Of a DNA stretch of 64,000 nt, positions 20,142 through 31,273 are shown piece by piece. How positions within the stretch are numbered: the first letter of the stretch is position 1; every line of letters starts with the position of its first letter. The notes below the pieces were generated by a model. The model did no database searches, was not told where the DNA came from, and saw only the letters and a program-made list of their open reading frames with translations. The translations under genes and the position numbers were made by a program. Source of the DNA: Amoebophrya sp. A120. Taxonomy: Eukaryota > Sar > Dinophyceae > Syndiniales > Amoebophryaceae. Location: the NCBI GenBank assembly GCA_905178155.1, contig CAJINV010000012.1:1554492-1618491 (forward strand). The letters are read 5' to 3'.

Positions 20142-23049
20142 ATGAAGATGACCAGCAGTACCTCTGCGCCAGAAAAAAACTCTTCTGCAGAAGATCCGGG
20201 TTTGCAGGCAGCAGAACAACACGACCCTGGTGCAACTATTTTATCCCACGAAAAAACTGTTTCATCACTGTGATGACTTTGCAAGATCTGCATCGCAAGT
20301 TTCTGACACATGACGCAGAAAATTTGGCATGCGCGCTTCCAAATAAGGGAAAACGCCCTTAAAGAGTCACGCTCTTGCAGGTGTAGCAGGACAAATAGTT
20401 CTGTGTTCCATTCTATGCATCACAAGTTCACTGTGAAGTAGTTTTTTCTTGCGATATATTTCCTCTCCCGCCTACTACCGGGTCGATTGGCCGGGCGGTT
20501 TGCTGTTTCGAAAAACCTGCGACGAATTTTTCCAAAGTGCACACGACGAGATTAGAACTCTAGCCACGACCGGGGTTCGAGCAGCTGCCTCGGCATTGCC
20601 GGCCCAGCCACAGAAGCTGCACAAAGCAGCCGAAAACGAGATTATCCACGCGGCACTGACCCTGGATGGACGGTGTCTACAGGAACTGTGTAGTGCGGGA
20701 GCCCCCGGGTCATCAACTGATATAGTTAGTGGCTCAAAAGTTCAAAATCATGTAGAGACCACCGCTGGCCGCGGTTTCCTCCCAGCGGACTTTCGTTTGG
20801 TGCAGACGGACGCGAGGCCGCAGCCAAAAGCCAAATTTGGGGACTGGACAAGGACGAAGTTTGTGAATTTCAAAAACCGCTGCTCGCGAATGCTCACCTT
20901 CGGAGAAACAAAGGACAACAACATCGAAGATCCAGTGAACCAGAAGAACAGCAGCGCTTCATTGGAGGTGCCAGATGAAACAAGCTCTACTAGTACCAAG
21001 GGAACAACAAGTAGTACAGGTGAAAACAAGATGGACGACAACAGTGCGACGAGTGTTGCTATCGCTCCAGCGGCAGCCGTGCTCGCAGCGGGCACGAGTT
21101 TTGCGTCAACATCGTCCTCTTCGAGATCATCTCAGCCCGAATATACAACTACATCGCAGAACTACATTGATTCAAATGCAAGTTGTCTGGAGGTGACAAC
21201 TTTGAGCGGCGACGCGACGAGCTCCACCACTGGAAAAAATGTAGCTTTACGCGTGAACAACAACAGCCAGCGAAGATACCACTACCCGCCCTGCTTAGCT
21301 TTGGCTTTTTTTAAAGGGTTTATCCAAACTGGCTGCTTGCTTTTCTGCGCGACGTATGCATTGCAAAAATGTCTGGGTCTGGAAACTTGTATTGCTGGGG
21401 GGCGTAATATTATGAGGAGGCCCCAAGTGCTAGGTCAGCATGACAAGTTTCTGAGCCTCTAAGTGTTGCCTATTCATCTGCATGATACACAGCGTTTCTG
21501 CATCAAAGAAAAATGGAGCTCTTGGGTAACGTGCATGACATATTTGAGAGTTATTCCAGACAAGCATGACAAACATGCACTCTTCCAGACCTAGACATGT
21601 TTGCACTTGATACGACGTATTTACAGCTGAGAAAAGCCTATCCTGTGCAAAAGTATCGTACTCGTATTGCAATCATGCGTTACAAATCTTTTCCTTAAGG
21701 TAAATCCGCATTACAAATTTTCTTTCTCATGCTGGGGATGGGGAAATTTGTAATGCATTTACAACACGAGTCACTCGTGTTGTAAAAAGCCGGGTTTGGG
21801 ATACTTTTGCAGTTCATAAAGCCGGGTTTGGGATCCGGAATTTACACTTCCAAAACGAATTGAGACGGAATATCCTGAGAAAAAACGTCCCCACGACCCC
21901 AGAGTTGTCATGCAGATTTGCAATGACAGGAACATTTGTAATGCGCATTTACATGAGAGGCATTTTCAAGTGTGTTTTGGCATTTGTAATGCTGTACTTA
22001 AACAGGATAAGGAGACGGGTTTGTGATGCGACTGTCCTTGCTAACCTGCACTACACCACAGTAGAGACGAACTTGTCATGCGTGGCTCCCAAAACTTCTG
22101 GATTTGTGTTGCTAAGTTCCCAACTTGACTACAGGGTGGGGATGTTTTTACACAGGATCCGGAATTGCGGCGATTGGTTCAAACCAGTGTTCGCGTCTAT
22201 CAGCTTCACGCAGTGCTTAATTTGCCCCATGGAACACTGGAACAATGGGGAGAAGTCTGCGCTGCACGACTTATGACCTGCTCAGGTGTTTTGACAATCT
22301 AAACAACCGTTATTTCGACTGAAGACGAAATATTAAACTTGTGATGCAAAAAGAAAACGTGCCTGCTGGTCTGGCGCATTCTCACAGGAAAACAGCGTAT
22401 GACAAGTTCTGGATCCTCCCAAATAAATCTCGCCCTGCAAAAATCCGGCGAGTTTCGTACTATTGGGAAAAGCGCGAGGCTCTGTATCGATTTCTCATGC
22501 TGTAGTTCACGCATTAACAGTTGAGAATGTAACACCTGAGCGAATCTTCATACGACTTCGTCGCAGTTTCTGCTTTCGTCTCAGCGTTATTACACAGCCG
22601 AATTTTCTACCCTGTGCAAAAAGTTCTTGTGTCGTGCTTGCATTAATTGCAGTTTTGGCGTATATACAAATCTTCTTCCTCGGCTAGTAAATCAGCATGG
22701 CAAAGTCCATGCATTTGTAATGCTATAAGCATGTAGTTTGTATTGTGCACTATCTACTACTACTTCCCACTTCTAGTACGACGCGTGAATTTTTGCAATT
22801 CACATTTTCGTGATCCCTGCCGCCGTGGAAGCCAGTCCTCTCGTCGCGGCGCTTGGCGTGCCCAGTTCGCTATTGCCTTTCATCCCGGCGTTTGGGTTGG
22901 GAGGGTTGTCCGCTTTCCGGAAATTTTGTGAACTGAAAATCGACGCGTATGGGGAAGCGGAGCGGGAAATCGAGGCCTTTTGCGCCGTCGTGCGGGAGCA
23001 GAGGGGCTGGATGTGGGAGAAGCTCGCAGGGCAGATTGGGCGTTCTTAA
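20142..23049 (+). CDS. unrecognised protein with hydrophobic C-terminal half
   Basis: No family recognised. Exons: 20142-20242, 20456-21357, 21613-21639, 21818-21871, 22160-22272, 22552-22607, 22804-23049 (TAA), giving about 485 residues. The frame was fixed by the TSDs: CGACGTAT, AAAGCC, CGGAAT, ACGACTT and ATTTTC all fall in the same codon phase on both sides, which selects the frame ...CGDWFKPVFASISF... and rejects two other open frames downstream. The N-terminal third (PAYYRVDWPGGLLFRKTCDE...) looks globular. It is followed by a Ser/Thr-rich linker coded at about 20900-21230, then hydrophobic segments (CLALAFFKGFIQTGCLLFCA; VSAFVSALLHSRIFVIPAAV; ASPLVAALGVPSSLLPFIPA) that may be membrane-embedded. 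An upstream leader exon is possible. Confidence 0.65.
20243..20455. mobile_element. introner, family G
   Basis: Arms CCACGAAAAAACTGTTTCAT / ...TCACTGTGAAGTAGTTTTTTCTTGCGAT. TSD imperfect (TATTT core), frame kept (GATI|SSPAYY). Confidence 0.87.
21358..21612. mobile_element. introner, family A
   Basis: Arms GCATTGCAAAAATGTCTGGG / ...GACATGTTTGCACTTGAT. Perfect 8 bp TSD CGACGTAT (21350-21357, 21613-21620). Confidence 0.95.
21640..21817. mobile_element. introner, family B, with captured exon copy
   Basis: Arms ATCCTGTGCAAAAGTATCGT / ...GATACTTTTGCAGTTCAT. TSD AAAGCC. Its right half carries AAAGCCGGGTTTGGGAT (about 21786-21802), identical to the exon immediately downstream (21818-21834). Confidence 0.88.
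21872..22159. mobile_element. introner, family C
   Basis: Arms ATCCTGAGAAAAAACGTCCC / ...GGGGATGTTTTTACACAGGATC. TSD CGGAAT. Join RRN|CGDWFK. Confidence 0.9.
22273..22551. mobile_element. introner, family J
   Basis: Arms GACCTGCTCAGGTGTT / AACACCTGAGCG. TSD ACGACTT (22266-22272, 22552-22558). Confidence 0.9.
22608..22803. mobile_element. introner, family B, diverged
   Basis: Arms CTGTGCAAAAAGTTCTTGTG / ...TACGACGCGTGAATTTTTGCAATTCAC. TSD ATTTTC, same phase. Join RIF|VIPAAV. Confidence 0.85.
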
Positions 23050-23347
23050 ACAAAACGGAAAGAAATGATGTTCATCATATTTAGCTGGAGGACTTGTACC
23101 TTACCTACGGGAAAAATAAATATTGTCTTCCTGCTTTTTACCCTCACACGGTTGCGTTGTGAGACGGGGCTTGTCGTCCTCACAATCTACAATGGTTTTC
23201 GATTTTCTCGATGCTTCTCCGCTTCCCGATGCGGCGGGGAGCTCCTCATAGGACGTGTTGACTTTGCACCGTTAATATTCCGTGCGTGTTGTAAGGAACA
23301 CTACTACAACTTATGTACGCGGCGGCCTCGACGAGATCATTGCACGA
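23050..23347. other. intergenic spacer
   Basis: No supported gene. Compositionally ordinary with T-rich runs toward the right end. Confidence 0.4.
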
Positions 23348-23551
23348 ATGTTTCTTCTTGTTTTTTCAGTTTTCCTTTTCCTTTTCTCAGCTTTCAGTTT
23401 TTTGCTTTTTCTTCAGTTTTCTTTGGGGTCACTGTTGAAAGCAGAGGAAGCTCCCGATACGGGGACTCCCTGCCGGATCAGCAAAGCGATCATTTTTTGT
23501 ACAAACAGTTTCGAGCAGCTGCAGATGGATCTCTGTTGTTTGTCGTGTTGA
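23348..23551 (+). CDS. possible short secreted cysteine-containing peptide
   Basis: Unrecognised 67-codon ORF. It starts MFLLVFSVFLFLFSAFSFLL, a strongly hydrophobic leader, then KAEEAPDTGTPCRISKAIIF and a tail with four more cysteines (CTNSFEQLQMDLCCLSC). The hydrophobic part is coded by a T-rich tract that could give a leader by chance, so confidence is low. The 5' exon of the next gene starts only 200 bp downstream with its own leader. Confidence 0.25.
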   Translation: MFLLVFSVFLFLFSAFSFLLFLQFSLGSLLKAEEAPDTGTPCRISKAIIFCTNSFEQLQMDLCCLSC

Positions 23552-23748
23552 GCACAGCGATCTTGATGAGGAAGTGATCGGAGTAGAAGTTGATCACTGG
23601 TCATCCGTACGTTCCTCGGAGCTCCGGCATATTATATGCGAATAGAGACATCACAATTTTTTTCGTTCAGTAAGTACTTACAAGTAGTAGATTTTTGTTT
23701 CAAATTTGAGTAGTACGTCTACATTTCACAGAACAACAAGCTGTAAAG

Positions 23749-26700
23749 ATGTTGTTGGCTGCCCGCCTTTGGTTCTGGTTGTGGTTCGGGGGCGTAGAAG
23801 TATTTCTTTTCCAAGTCCGATCCCCCAGTACTTCTGCCACTGCGTCAGCAGCAGGGTCTACGACTGCTGCGCCGGTCGGTGTAGTTGCAGCCACAACCTC
23901 CAGACTTGCTCCCAACGTCCCTTTAGTGATTGAAAGCGACGGGGAGGTCGAGTATACAAGGACAACGACCTCTCTGTACAGAAGTTCAACTACTGGCACA
24001 AGCTCGAAGAACGTGGAACAAGATCGCGGTAGGGAGAGAACAGCGCCACGGCTTATTTCCAGTGACGAGGAGGACCATGTCGCCAGTAGAAGAAGCGGTT
24101 CAACCCAAGAAGAACTCCTGACAAGAACGGTTCCACCCTCTGTTCATAATTCTGCCTCCTCCTCGCCTGCGCATCCAGAACTCCCGCTTTTGACCTGCAG
24201 CTACAATGAAGAGTGGAATGCGTTCCGCAAGCTTCTTCTCAACAACGAGGATGATAATGACGCCGAAATTATAAACGAGCACGCTGGGTTCGGCAAATTT
24301 ATCAAATGCAAAAATGTCTGGGTCTGGAAGATTCTGAGACTTGTCATGTACGGTTTGCATGAGCCATGACGCTTGTGACGCATGCCCTAGCATCACAGGT
24401 TTTTTTGAGGGATTCTTGATGCTTATTCCGCATGACACAAAAATTAGAATCTTTTGTTGCTCATGCAACACAAATTTTTTAGACATCCAAATGCAGCATC
24501 ACAAGTTGCATTCTTCCAGACCCAGACATTTTTGCATTTGATAAAATTCAACGAGGAACTATACGCCCACGCGGACTACCTGGTCGGGAAGCATTTTAAG
24601 GCGTTCATGGAGTTCAAACTATGGATTGCAAATATCCCTGGATGTCTGGAAGCGTGGAGCTTGTAATGCTGTCTGCGGATTCTAAAAATGTCTGTGTTGC
24701 ATGAGCAGCATCAAGAGGAGTCAGTTCTTGGCACGCGGAGAGCACGGCATTTCTCATGCGTAATTAGCATCAAGAAGCTCCCAAAAAATCTGTGATGCTA
24801 GCACTAGTATCACAGACCTCACGGGTCATGCAAAATGTGCATGACAAGCCTAGCCCCGACTCTTCCAGACATCCAGGGATTTTTGCAGTTGATACAACCA
24901 GTCGAAAAGCAACGAGTTTTTCTTCGACTGCAGCCGGAAGGAAATTTATCAAAGAAAAAAAGTTCGTCACGACTCAACATGCGCATTCTTGCAATACAAA
25001 ATTGTTTGTCATGCGTAAAAATGCATCACAGCCAAACTTCATTAGGGATTTCCATGGTGTTTCTGCAATACAAGGAAAGTTTGTGATGCTGAGAAAATTT
25101 GTAATGCAAAACCTGCAAGTTAGTGACATGACTGTGACAAAATTTTTTCTCTCCATAAAATTGTGGGGAAAATCTGTTACTTTGGCATGCTAAACGCGTT
25201 TGCGATACAGTACAGATATTTGAAGATGAAGGTCCTGCTGGCGGAATGGACAAACCAGGATTGGGTCGTCGAGCAGAAGGAGGAGGACGAGGGCCGTCGT
25301 GAAATTATTAAATCTGCGGAAGGGAGGACAACCACCGCCACGACGCTAACACAAACCGCACCGCTATGGATCTGTCAGGTTCGAAATCGACAAAGTTGAA
25401 ATAATTTGCCATGCATAAAATGGATGCCAGTTGGAGCCCAGTTTCCAAGCGGCGCATGACAAATTTTCGTAGAGCCTAAATCCAGTTTGTCATGCTGTTT
25501 GGGTAAGGGCGACGCCTTTAGTCATGCTACTTTAGCAGCTCTATTTCTCCTCTTCAGCAGGCTTACAATCTGCCTCCCTTGCGTCCTCTGCAATAGAGGC
25601 AATTTTTGCGTTGCATTTTATGCATGACAAAGTATTTCAACTTTGACGATTTCGATCCTGACACATCCATAACCGCCATCGGCTGCCACGGCGACCAGCA
25701 CCCGAGGAGAGAGGCAGATTATGGAGGAAGTGAGAAGCTTTTTGCAGCTTCTACTGATGAACAAGAACAACTTATCATTTGTAAAAACGTCGGTCCCCAC
25801 CTCAGAGTCAAGATGGGGATTTTGCAACACAAACCTTAAAGCTTTGGGAGCCACGCATGACAAGTTCTTGCAGACTGTGGTGTAATGCAGTTTAGCAAGG
25901 GAAGCCGCATAACAAATCCATCTCCTTATCCTGTTCACAGCATTACAAGTTTCAAAACACAAAAATGGGAAATGCCTCTCATGGAGATGCGCATTACAAA
26001 TGCTCTTGTGCTTGCAGATCTGCATGACAACTCTGGGGATGTTTTTGCACAGCATACAATTGCTTGGATTTTCTCGACGAGTCCGGGTGGCCGACAATCG
26101 CGATCAAGTCGCTGTTTGAGGAGGTCCGACCGGAAGTAGAGTCACGGCAAAAATTTCTCGTGCCGGGCGCGGAGCACGACGAGAAAGAGCGAACCTCTGC
26201 GGACGGCCACAACTTATCAAATGCAAAAATGTCTGGGTCTGGAGGATTGCCAGGTTTGTCATGCATATTTTGCATGACCCAGGATGTCTGTAATGCGGGA
26301 CCCAGTATCACAGATTTTTAGAGGGCTTCCTGATGCCTACTCCGCATGACAAACGCCCTCCCCGCGGAGCACAGACTAGATTCCTCTTGCTGGTCATACA
26401 ATACAGATTTGTTTAGAGTCCAAAGTTAGCATCACAAGTTCCAACCTTCCAGACTCAGACACTTTTACATTTGATACAACTTCTCGCAGCACGACAACTT
26501 CTCGCACAGAAGAAGTAAGTGGCAAAAAGTCGAGGAGCTGTTTCCCGTGCAGACCGCCAAGACTTTAGCATCCGAGTTTTACTACAGTCAGGACCTGTTC
26601 TACTCAAACTCGGACCGGGTTGCGTCTTACACCTTCAGGCAGACGCGTCAAGAGAGGATGCGGGAGGTGGTGATCTACGCAACAGGTATCGTCTATAGTG

Positions 26701-29700
26701 CTGCAAATAGAAAAAGAAATACTAAAGCGGTTATTTTTTTTTTCTTGTTTGTGATACAAAATAAACAAATTTGATGCAGCTGACACATTATTTGTGCATG
26801 CTACAAGTACAACAGCATGCTAAGCGCTCCCTTTGTGCTTCCCACATGAAGCTCGGTTTCTTCCAATTTTCGCGAAAATAAACCAATCCAAAAGAGGGAC
26901 CCACTCGAGCCTAGCGCAAGAGCCGATGATATCCCACGAAAAAAGTGTTACAGTTACACATTTGTTGTCAATTCAGCAACACAAATTTCTCTGCATGAGA
27001 GAGAAAACTTGTAATGCAGAAATCCTACGGGAATGGGAAAACACCTATGAAACAGCGCTCCTATGCATATCCGGCATGACAGAGCTTGTCTGTCTTGCTT
27101 GGCCTGCATAGACTATGTGTGTAACTGTCACACTTTTTTCTCACGATAGATGACTATGCTATCCGAGTACGTGTCGGACAATTTGAACTTCGGAAGTTCT
27201 GTATTACAGTGCACAACTCCCCCTCCCCCTCATTTGTATAGCATAAACGGCAATAAAAGCATCAGCAAGAATGCCGGTTTTGCATGACAGATTATTTGCG
27301 CTGGAGTGTAGTGCTATTTGGGCTACCAGAACTTGTCATGCAACCAGTGCCAAGAAGCAAGCGGTGGATTGGGTATTTTGCATGACAAATGAGGAGGAGG
27401 GGGAGTTGTGCACTGTTATATTCTGATGCGTCGTCGTCCTCCAGCATGGGTAAAAATTCTGGTGGCGGTGAAGATCATCATCATGGGTTCTTGCGGCCCA
27501 GCATGACAAGTGAAGTCCGCATTCGACCGATTTACGAAATCATCGACTCCACGCACTGTCAGTTCTTCTCCAATACACAGGAATGCGAACAGAAGAGTGG
27601 GCGGCCACAGTCCTCGTCGTCAAAAACGACCTCTTCGCACTACATCGGCTTTCAGGAGGTTTCTACGAAATACTTCACCTTATGAACTGCAAAAGTATCG
27701 TACTAGTATCTTTCAATTGCATTACAAATTAGCCCAGCATTACAATATTGAATTTGTAATGTTGATTTTCCTTGAGAGCGAGATTTGTAATGCATAAATG
27801 CAATTCCTACGAGGACGATACTTTTGCACAGGATACATCTCTGTGTGGGGCAATCTGCTGATCGAAAACTACCTGGAGTTTGAGAGAGAGATCCAGGAAA
27901 GATTCGAGGCGAAGTATCGTAAGGAAAAATCTCCCCTCCCCATATCAAAAGGAAGTTTCTGATGCTGGATTTGCGTACACAAATCAGATCTGTCTTTCAG
28001 AAAGTGCTTCGCGGCATTTTCTAAGCCAGTTTGGATATGCAGAAGGCTAGCAATTGGGCATAACAAACAGGTTTGCAGTAGTCACAAGCGCATGACAGAC
28101 TGGCTGTGGAATGCGCCACTTTGCTCCCATTACCCAAGAGGCAAGACAGAGGGCATTTGTGACCACAAATCGGCATCACAAATTTCCTTTTTGATATGCA
28201 TGGGGAGGGGGGATTTTTCCTTTTAATGCGAAGTATTCATCATCATCTTCTACTTCCGGAAGGACGAGGACTATTAGCGGCAGCGCAGAAATACCAAGGG
28301 ACGAGATCATTGAAAACAACGACAACTACCCGGACATTATCCTGTGCAGCAGCCCGGCCATTATGTGCAATATTTTCGCAAAGTATTTAGACAAGATCCC
28401 TTATGCAAGTGTCAGAATCGAAATTGACAAAGTCGAAAAATTTGTGATGCACAAAATCGATGCCAGTCGGAGCCTCAGTGCCCAAATCCAGTCTGTCATG
28501 CTGTTTGGGCAAAGAAGACTACTCCTGTCATGCTACTCTGGCAGCACATTGCATACTCCTAAACAGGCTTACGCTTACAATCGGTCTCATTTGCCAGCTC
28601 CCCAATGCAGGCCTTCAGTGCCCTACATTCTATGCATCGCAAATTATTCGACTTTGTCGATTTCGATCCTGACACGCCCATATCCCTCTCCTTGGCTACA
28701 TCGGCGAGCCGCTTCTTCTCGCTGTGGAAAAGAGTCTGCATGATTTTTGGTTCAAGCAGTTCGAGCGGCTGGTCATATGCATTGCAAAAGCATAGTACTA
28801 GTGGAAATCGCATTACAAATTCGGTCAGCATAGGAAATAGAATTTGCCATGCTGTTTCACCTTGGGATGGAGATTTGTAATGCATGACTGCGATTACTAC
28901 GAGTGCGATACTTTTTCACAGGATAGGTCAACAGGAAAAGCAACACGTTTTTCGCCGTCTACAACCCGTTTTTGAAGCACTATCAAATGTAAAAATGTCT
29001 GGGTCTGGAAGGGTTGGAACTTGTGATGCAAACTCTGGAACACACAAAAATTTGTGTTGCATGAGCGCCAAAAGCTGTCCATTTCTTGGCACGCAAGTAG
29101 GAAGTTTCTCATGCGGGACAGGCATCATGAGGCGTGCTCAAAACCTGTGATGCTTTTGCCTGCATCAGACGCCATTTGCGTGATCCGAAATATGCATGAG
29201 AAATCTCGCAATCTTCCAGACCCAGACATTTTTACATTTGATAAGCACATATCAAATGCAAATATCGATCTCAGTCTGGTGGAAAGTTGGAACTTGTAAT
29301 GCCAGCCCTACACTAGTACTACTCCGGTAATAAAATCTGATGTATTGCCTGACCAACAAAAGAGGCCGCCCTCTTTTGTCATACAAAAGCGCAGTTTCTC
29401 ATGTTGCGGATTGCGCATGAGAAACAAGTGTTTCGCAGACCTGTCATGCTTGGCTGCATTGGGAAGCATTTTGATCCTCCACAATTCAGCATCACAAGGT
29501 TCCATACCAAGATGTCATATTTGCATTTGATAGAACATGATTCGGTACCAAACCGGATTGGATCTTCCGGCGATTCGGGTGAGCGGGAAATACACCGGAA
29601 TGCAGTATGGTTGGAAGGAAACGCAAGTCGGAACTACAACCGCGAAGAAGAACCAATTTGACATCCTCGTTGCGAAAGGGCCAAACATTTGCGTGGACCC

Positions 29701-31273
29701 GATTTGCTTGCTGAAAAAGACCGCCGACGAGACTAGGAAAGTACAACATTCATCGTGGAAGAACGACAAAGCATCAAACAACGAAGAAGATGGGCGGTAC
29801 TACGGTTCAACTTACACGATGAAGAAAATGCACACCTCTACTAACTCGACCTCCACTCATATGACAGTGCACAACCCCCCCTCCCCCTCATTTGTGCTGA
29901 AAAATACCCAATCCACCACCTGCGAAGAAGCACTGTTTGCATGACAAATTCCGGAACCTGAAACAGCACTACAGTCTGTGTGTAGATTTGTCATGCGGTT
30001 GGCCCATCTCTGTCGTTGCTTGTGTTGCCGTTCATGCATTGCCAATGAGGGGGAGGGGGAATTGTGCATTTTTATAGCTCATCTCGCTGAGGACGATGAC
30101 TACGACGTACTGAACGGTAATCCAGTCGTATCGCAAGAAAGAAGTGTTACAGTTACACACATAGTCTATGCAGGCCAAGCAAGACAGACAAGCTCCGTCA
30201 TGCCGGATACGCATAGAAGCCTCGTTTCATAGGTGTTTTCTCGTAGGATTTCTGCATTACAAGTTTTCTGTCTCATGCAGAGAAATTTGTGTTGCTGAAT
30301 TGACTACAAGTGTGTATACTGTAACACTTTTTTCTCAGGATAAGTCGCTTTCGCCGTCACGGAAGAACAGGAGACGATGGTCCAGCAAGAATTTTTAACT
30401 GCAGCTCATCAAGAAGAAGCTGGTGCCTCGTCGGAAGTAGAAGTTGCGGGCTCTATCACAACGACTACTTCACACGACGACGGTATTAAAAATGTTGCAG
30501 ATGAAGATGAAATAAAGCTTTCTACTGCACAACCTCCCACAGCAAGAATTGCTTCAGAAACTCCTCCTGCGGCTAGAAGTACTTTATCCGACACAGTAAA
30601 AATTATGCCAAGAACTACACCAGAGGATGTGTCCTCGCGAGGAGGGCTTGTGTCCAAGAAGACCTTCCGTTTCTTTGGCCTCGACGAGTTCGGCCCACAA
30701 CACGGGAGCAAGCGCTTGTCTCACAGCGACATGGCAAGTCGGTTTTACGCGGTAGTGATGTATCCCTACGACGTTTCTCTTATGCTCTTTTACGAACTGT
30801 ACTCTGCCGCGGTTCCGATTTTCCTACCTGATCGCGAGTACCTGAAATTCTTCGTCTTTCGCGGGTTACACGCATACAGGCAGCACCACGTGGTTTATGA
30901 TTCATCTTCCGGAGTAGAAAATGAAAATCTAAATCACAATCATGTCGGGGACGACATGAAAAAACCAGGCACTTCCTCCTCTTCCTCCTCTAACGCTGCA
31001 GCAAGAATCAGAAAAGGGGACTACTTGAACGTTTCCCCGTTTTTCGCGTCTTTGGAAGCGGCGCAGTTTTTTGAAGGGAGCGACTTCTGGGCAAAATTTA
31101 CGGACTTTTACCAGTTCAGGCATTTAGGTAGGTTCCGTAACGTCCGGGAGTTGTTGTGGAAATTGGAAAACTTTGACAACTACGGAACTTCGCGAAAAAT
31201 GCGAAAAATGGCCGATAAAATCTTCGCAAGGAGCGTCTTTTCCTGGGCACAGGTACTACAAAGGTTTTTGTAG
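23749..31273 (+). CDS. putative glycosyltransferase-like secretory-pathway protein
   Basis: About 1,140 residues in 18 exons: 23749-24300, 24543-24620, 24894-24947, 25157-25365, 25671-25773, 26056-26215, 26476-26685, 26825-26930, 27149-27201, 27421-27681, 27835-27917, 28228-28402, 28682-28775, 28926-28981, 29243-29250, 29532-29860, 30078-30129, 30343-31273 (TAG). The start MLLAARLWFWLWFGGVEVFL is a signal anchor. A Ser/Thr/Glu-rich stem follows. The C-terminal half resembles glycosyltransferase-like proteins of protists and invertebrates: DIILCSSPAIMCNIFAKYLD, then KIPLLGYIGEPLLL, YQTGLDLPAIRV, FDILVAKG, and YPYDVSLMLFYELYSAAVPI followed by FLPD, then TDFYQFRHLGRFRNVRELLW near the end. The family call rests on this order of motifs and is an inference; no DxD motif stands out. 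Sixteen introners and one GT-AG intron. Confidence 0.6.
24301..24542. mobile_element. introner, family A (reverse core orientation)
   Basis: Arms ATCAAATGCAAAAATGTCTG / ...ATTTTTGCATTTGAT. TSD AAATT, in phase. Confidence 0.92.
24621..24893. mobile_element. introner, family A
   Basis: Arms GATTGCAAATATCCCTGGAT / ...CCAGGGATTTTTGCAGTTGAT; the inner arm reads CCTGGATGTCTGG instead of GTCTGGGTCTGG. TSD imperfect (CAAAC/CAACC). Confidence 0.87.
24948..25156. mobile_element. introner, family L
   Basis: Arms AAAGAAAAAAAGTTCGTCAC / GTGACAAAATTTTTTCTCTCCAT. Shared AAATT at both ends. Join RKEI|VGKICYFG. Confidence 0.85.
25366..25670. mobile_element. introner, family H
   Basis: Arms ATGGATCTGTCAGGTTCGAA / TTCGATCCTGACACATCCAT. 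TSD ACCGC, which selects the downstream frame containing ERQIMEEVRSFLQ. Confidence 0.9.
25774..26055. mobile_element. introner, family C
   Basis: Arms TAAAAACGTCGGTCCCCACC / ...CTCTGGGGATGTTTTTGCACAGCAT. TSD ACAA-T. Confidence 0.85.
26216..26475. mobile_element. introner, family A (reverse core orientation)
   Basis: Arms ATCAAATGCAAAAATGTCTG / ...CACTTTTACATTTGAT. TSD ACAACTT. Confidence 0.93.
26686..26824 (+). other. GT-AG intron
   Basis: Donor ACAG|GTATCG, acceptor GCTAAG|CG, phase 1. The joined frame (VIYA TA|LPLCFPHEARF) is open on both sides. No inverted-repeat arms, unlike its introner neighbours. Confidence 0.6.
26931..27148. mobile_element. introner, family I
   Basis: Arms CACGAAAAAAGTGTTACAGT / ...TAACTGTCACACTTTTTTCTCACGAT. 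TSD GATGA, in phase. Confidence 0.9.
27202..27420. mobile_element. introner, family D
   Basis: Arms CAGTGCACAACTCCCCCTCC / GGGGGAGTTGTGCACTGTTA. TSD TTCTG. Confidence 0.92.
27682..27834. mobile_element. introner, family B
   Basis: Arms GAACTGCAAAAGTATCGTAC / ...GACGATACTTTTGCACAGGAT. TSD imperfect; frame kept (YFT|SVWGNLL). Confidence 0.88.
27918..28227. mobile_element. introner, family E
   Basis: Arms TAAGGAAAAATCTCCCCTCC / GGGAGGGGGGATTTTTCCTT. Perfect 9 bp TSD GCGAAGTAT (27909-27917, 28228-28236). Confidence 0.95.
28402..28681. mobile_element. introner, family H
   Basis: Arms GTGTCAGAATCGAAATTGAC / GTCGATTTCGATCCTGACAC. TSD ATCCCT. Confidence 0.93.
28776..28925. mobile_element. introner, family B
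   Basis: Arms GCATTGCAAAAGCATAGTAC / ...TGCGATACTTTTTCACAGGAT. TSD GGTCA. Confidence 0.9.
28982..29242. mobile_element. introner, family A, first of an adjacent pair
   Basis: Arms ATCAAATGTAAAAATGTCTG / ...CATTTTTACATTTGAT. TSD AAGCAC (28975-28980, 29243-29248). Confidence 0.93.
29251..29531. mobile_element. introner, family A, second of an adjacent pair
   Basis: Arms ATCAAATGCAAATATCGATC / ...TCATATTTGCATTTGAT. TSD AGCACAT / AGAACAT. Only 8 bp (29243-29250) separate it from the previous element. Confidence 0.92.
29861..30077. mobile_element. introner, family D
   Basis: Arms CAGTGCACAACCCCCCCTCC / GGGGGAATTGTGCATTTTTA. TSD CTCAT. Confidence 0.92.
30129..30342. mobile_element. introner, family I
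   Basis: Arms CAAGAAAGAAGTGTTACAGT / ...ACTGTAACACTTTTTTCTCAGGAT. TSD AGTCG. Its core matches the first family I copy in the opposite orientation. Confidence 0.92.

Noticed and set aside
22463-22931. Alternative frames after the family J and B introners in the 20-23 kb gene
   Set aside because: They break at the ATTTTC TSD or end early at 22931; the chosen frame is in phase at all TSDs and open to 23049.
25157-25365. SbmA/BacA-like ABC permease reading of the segment YFGMLNAFAIQYRYLKMKVL
   Set aside because: Local resemblance only; the rest of the gene lacks transporter or ATPase motifs and fits a glycosyltransferase-like order better.
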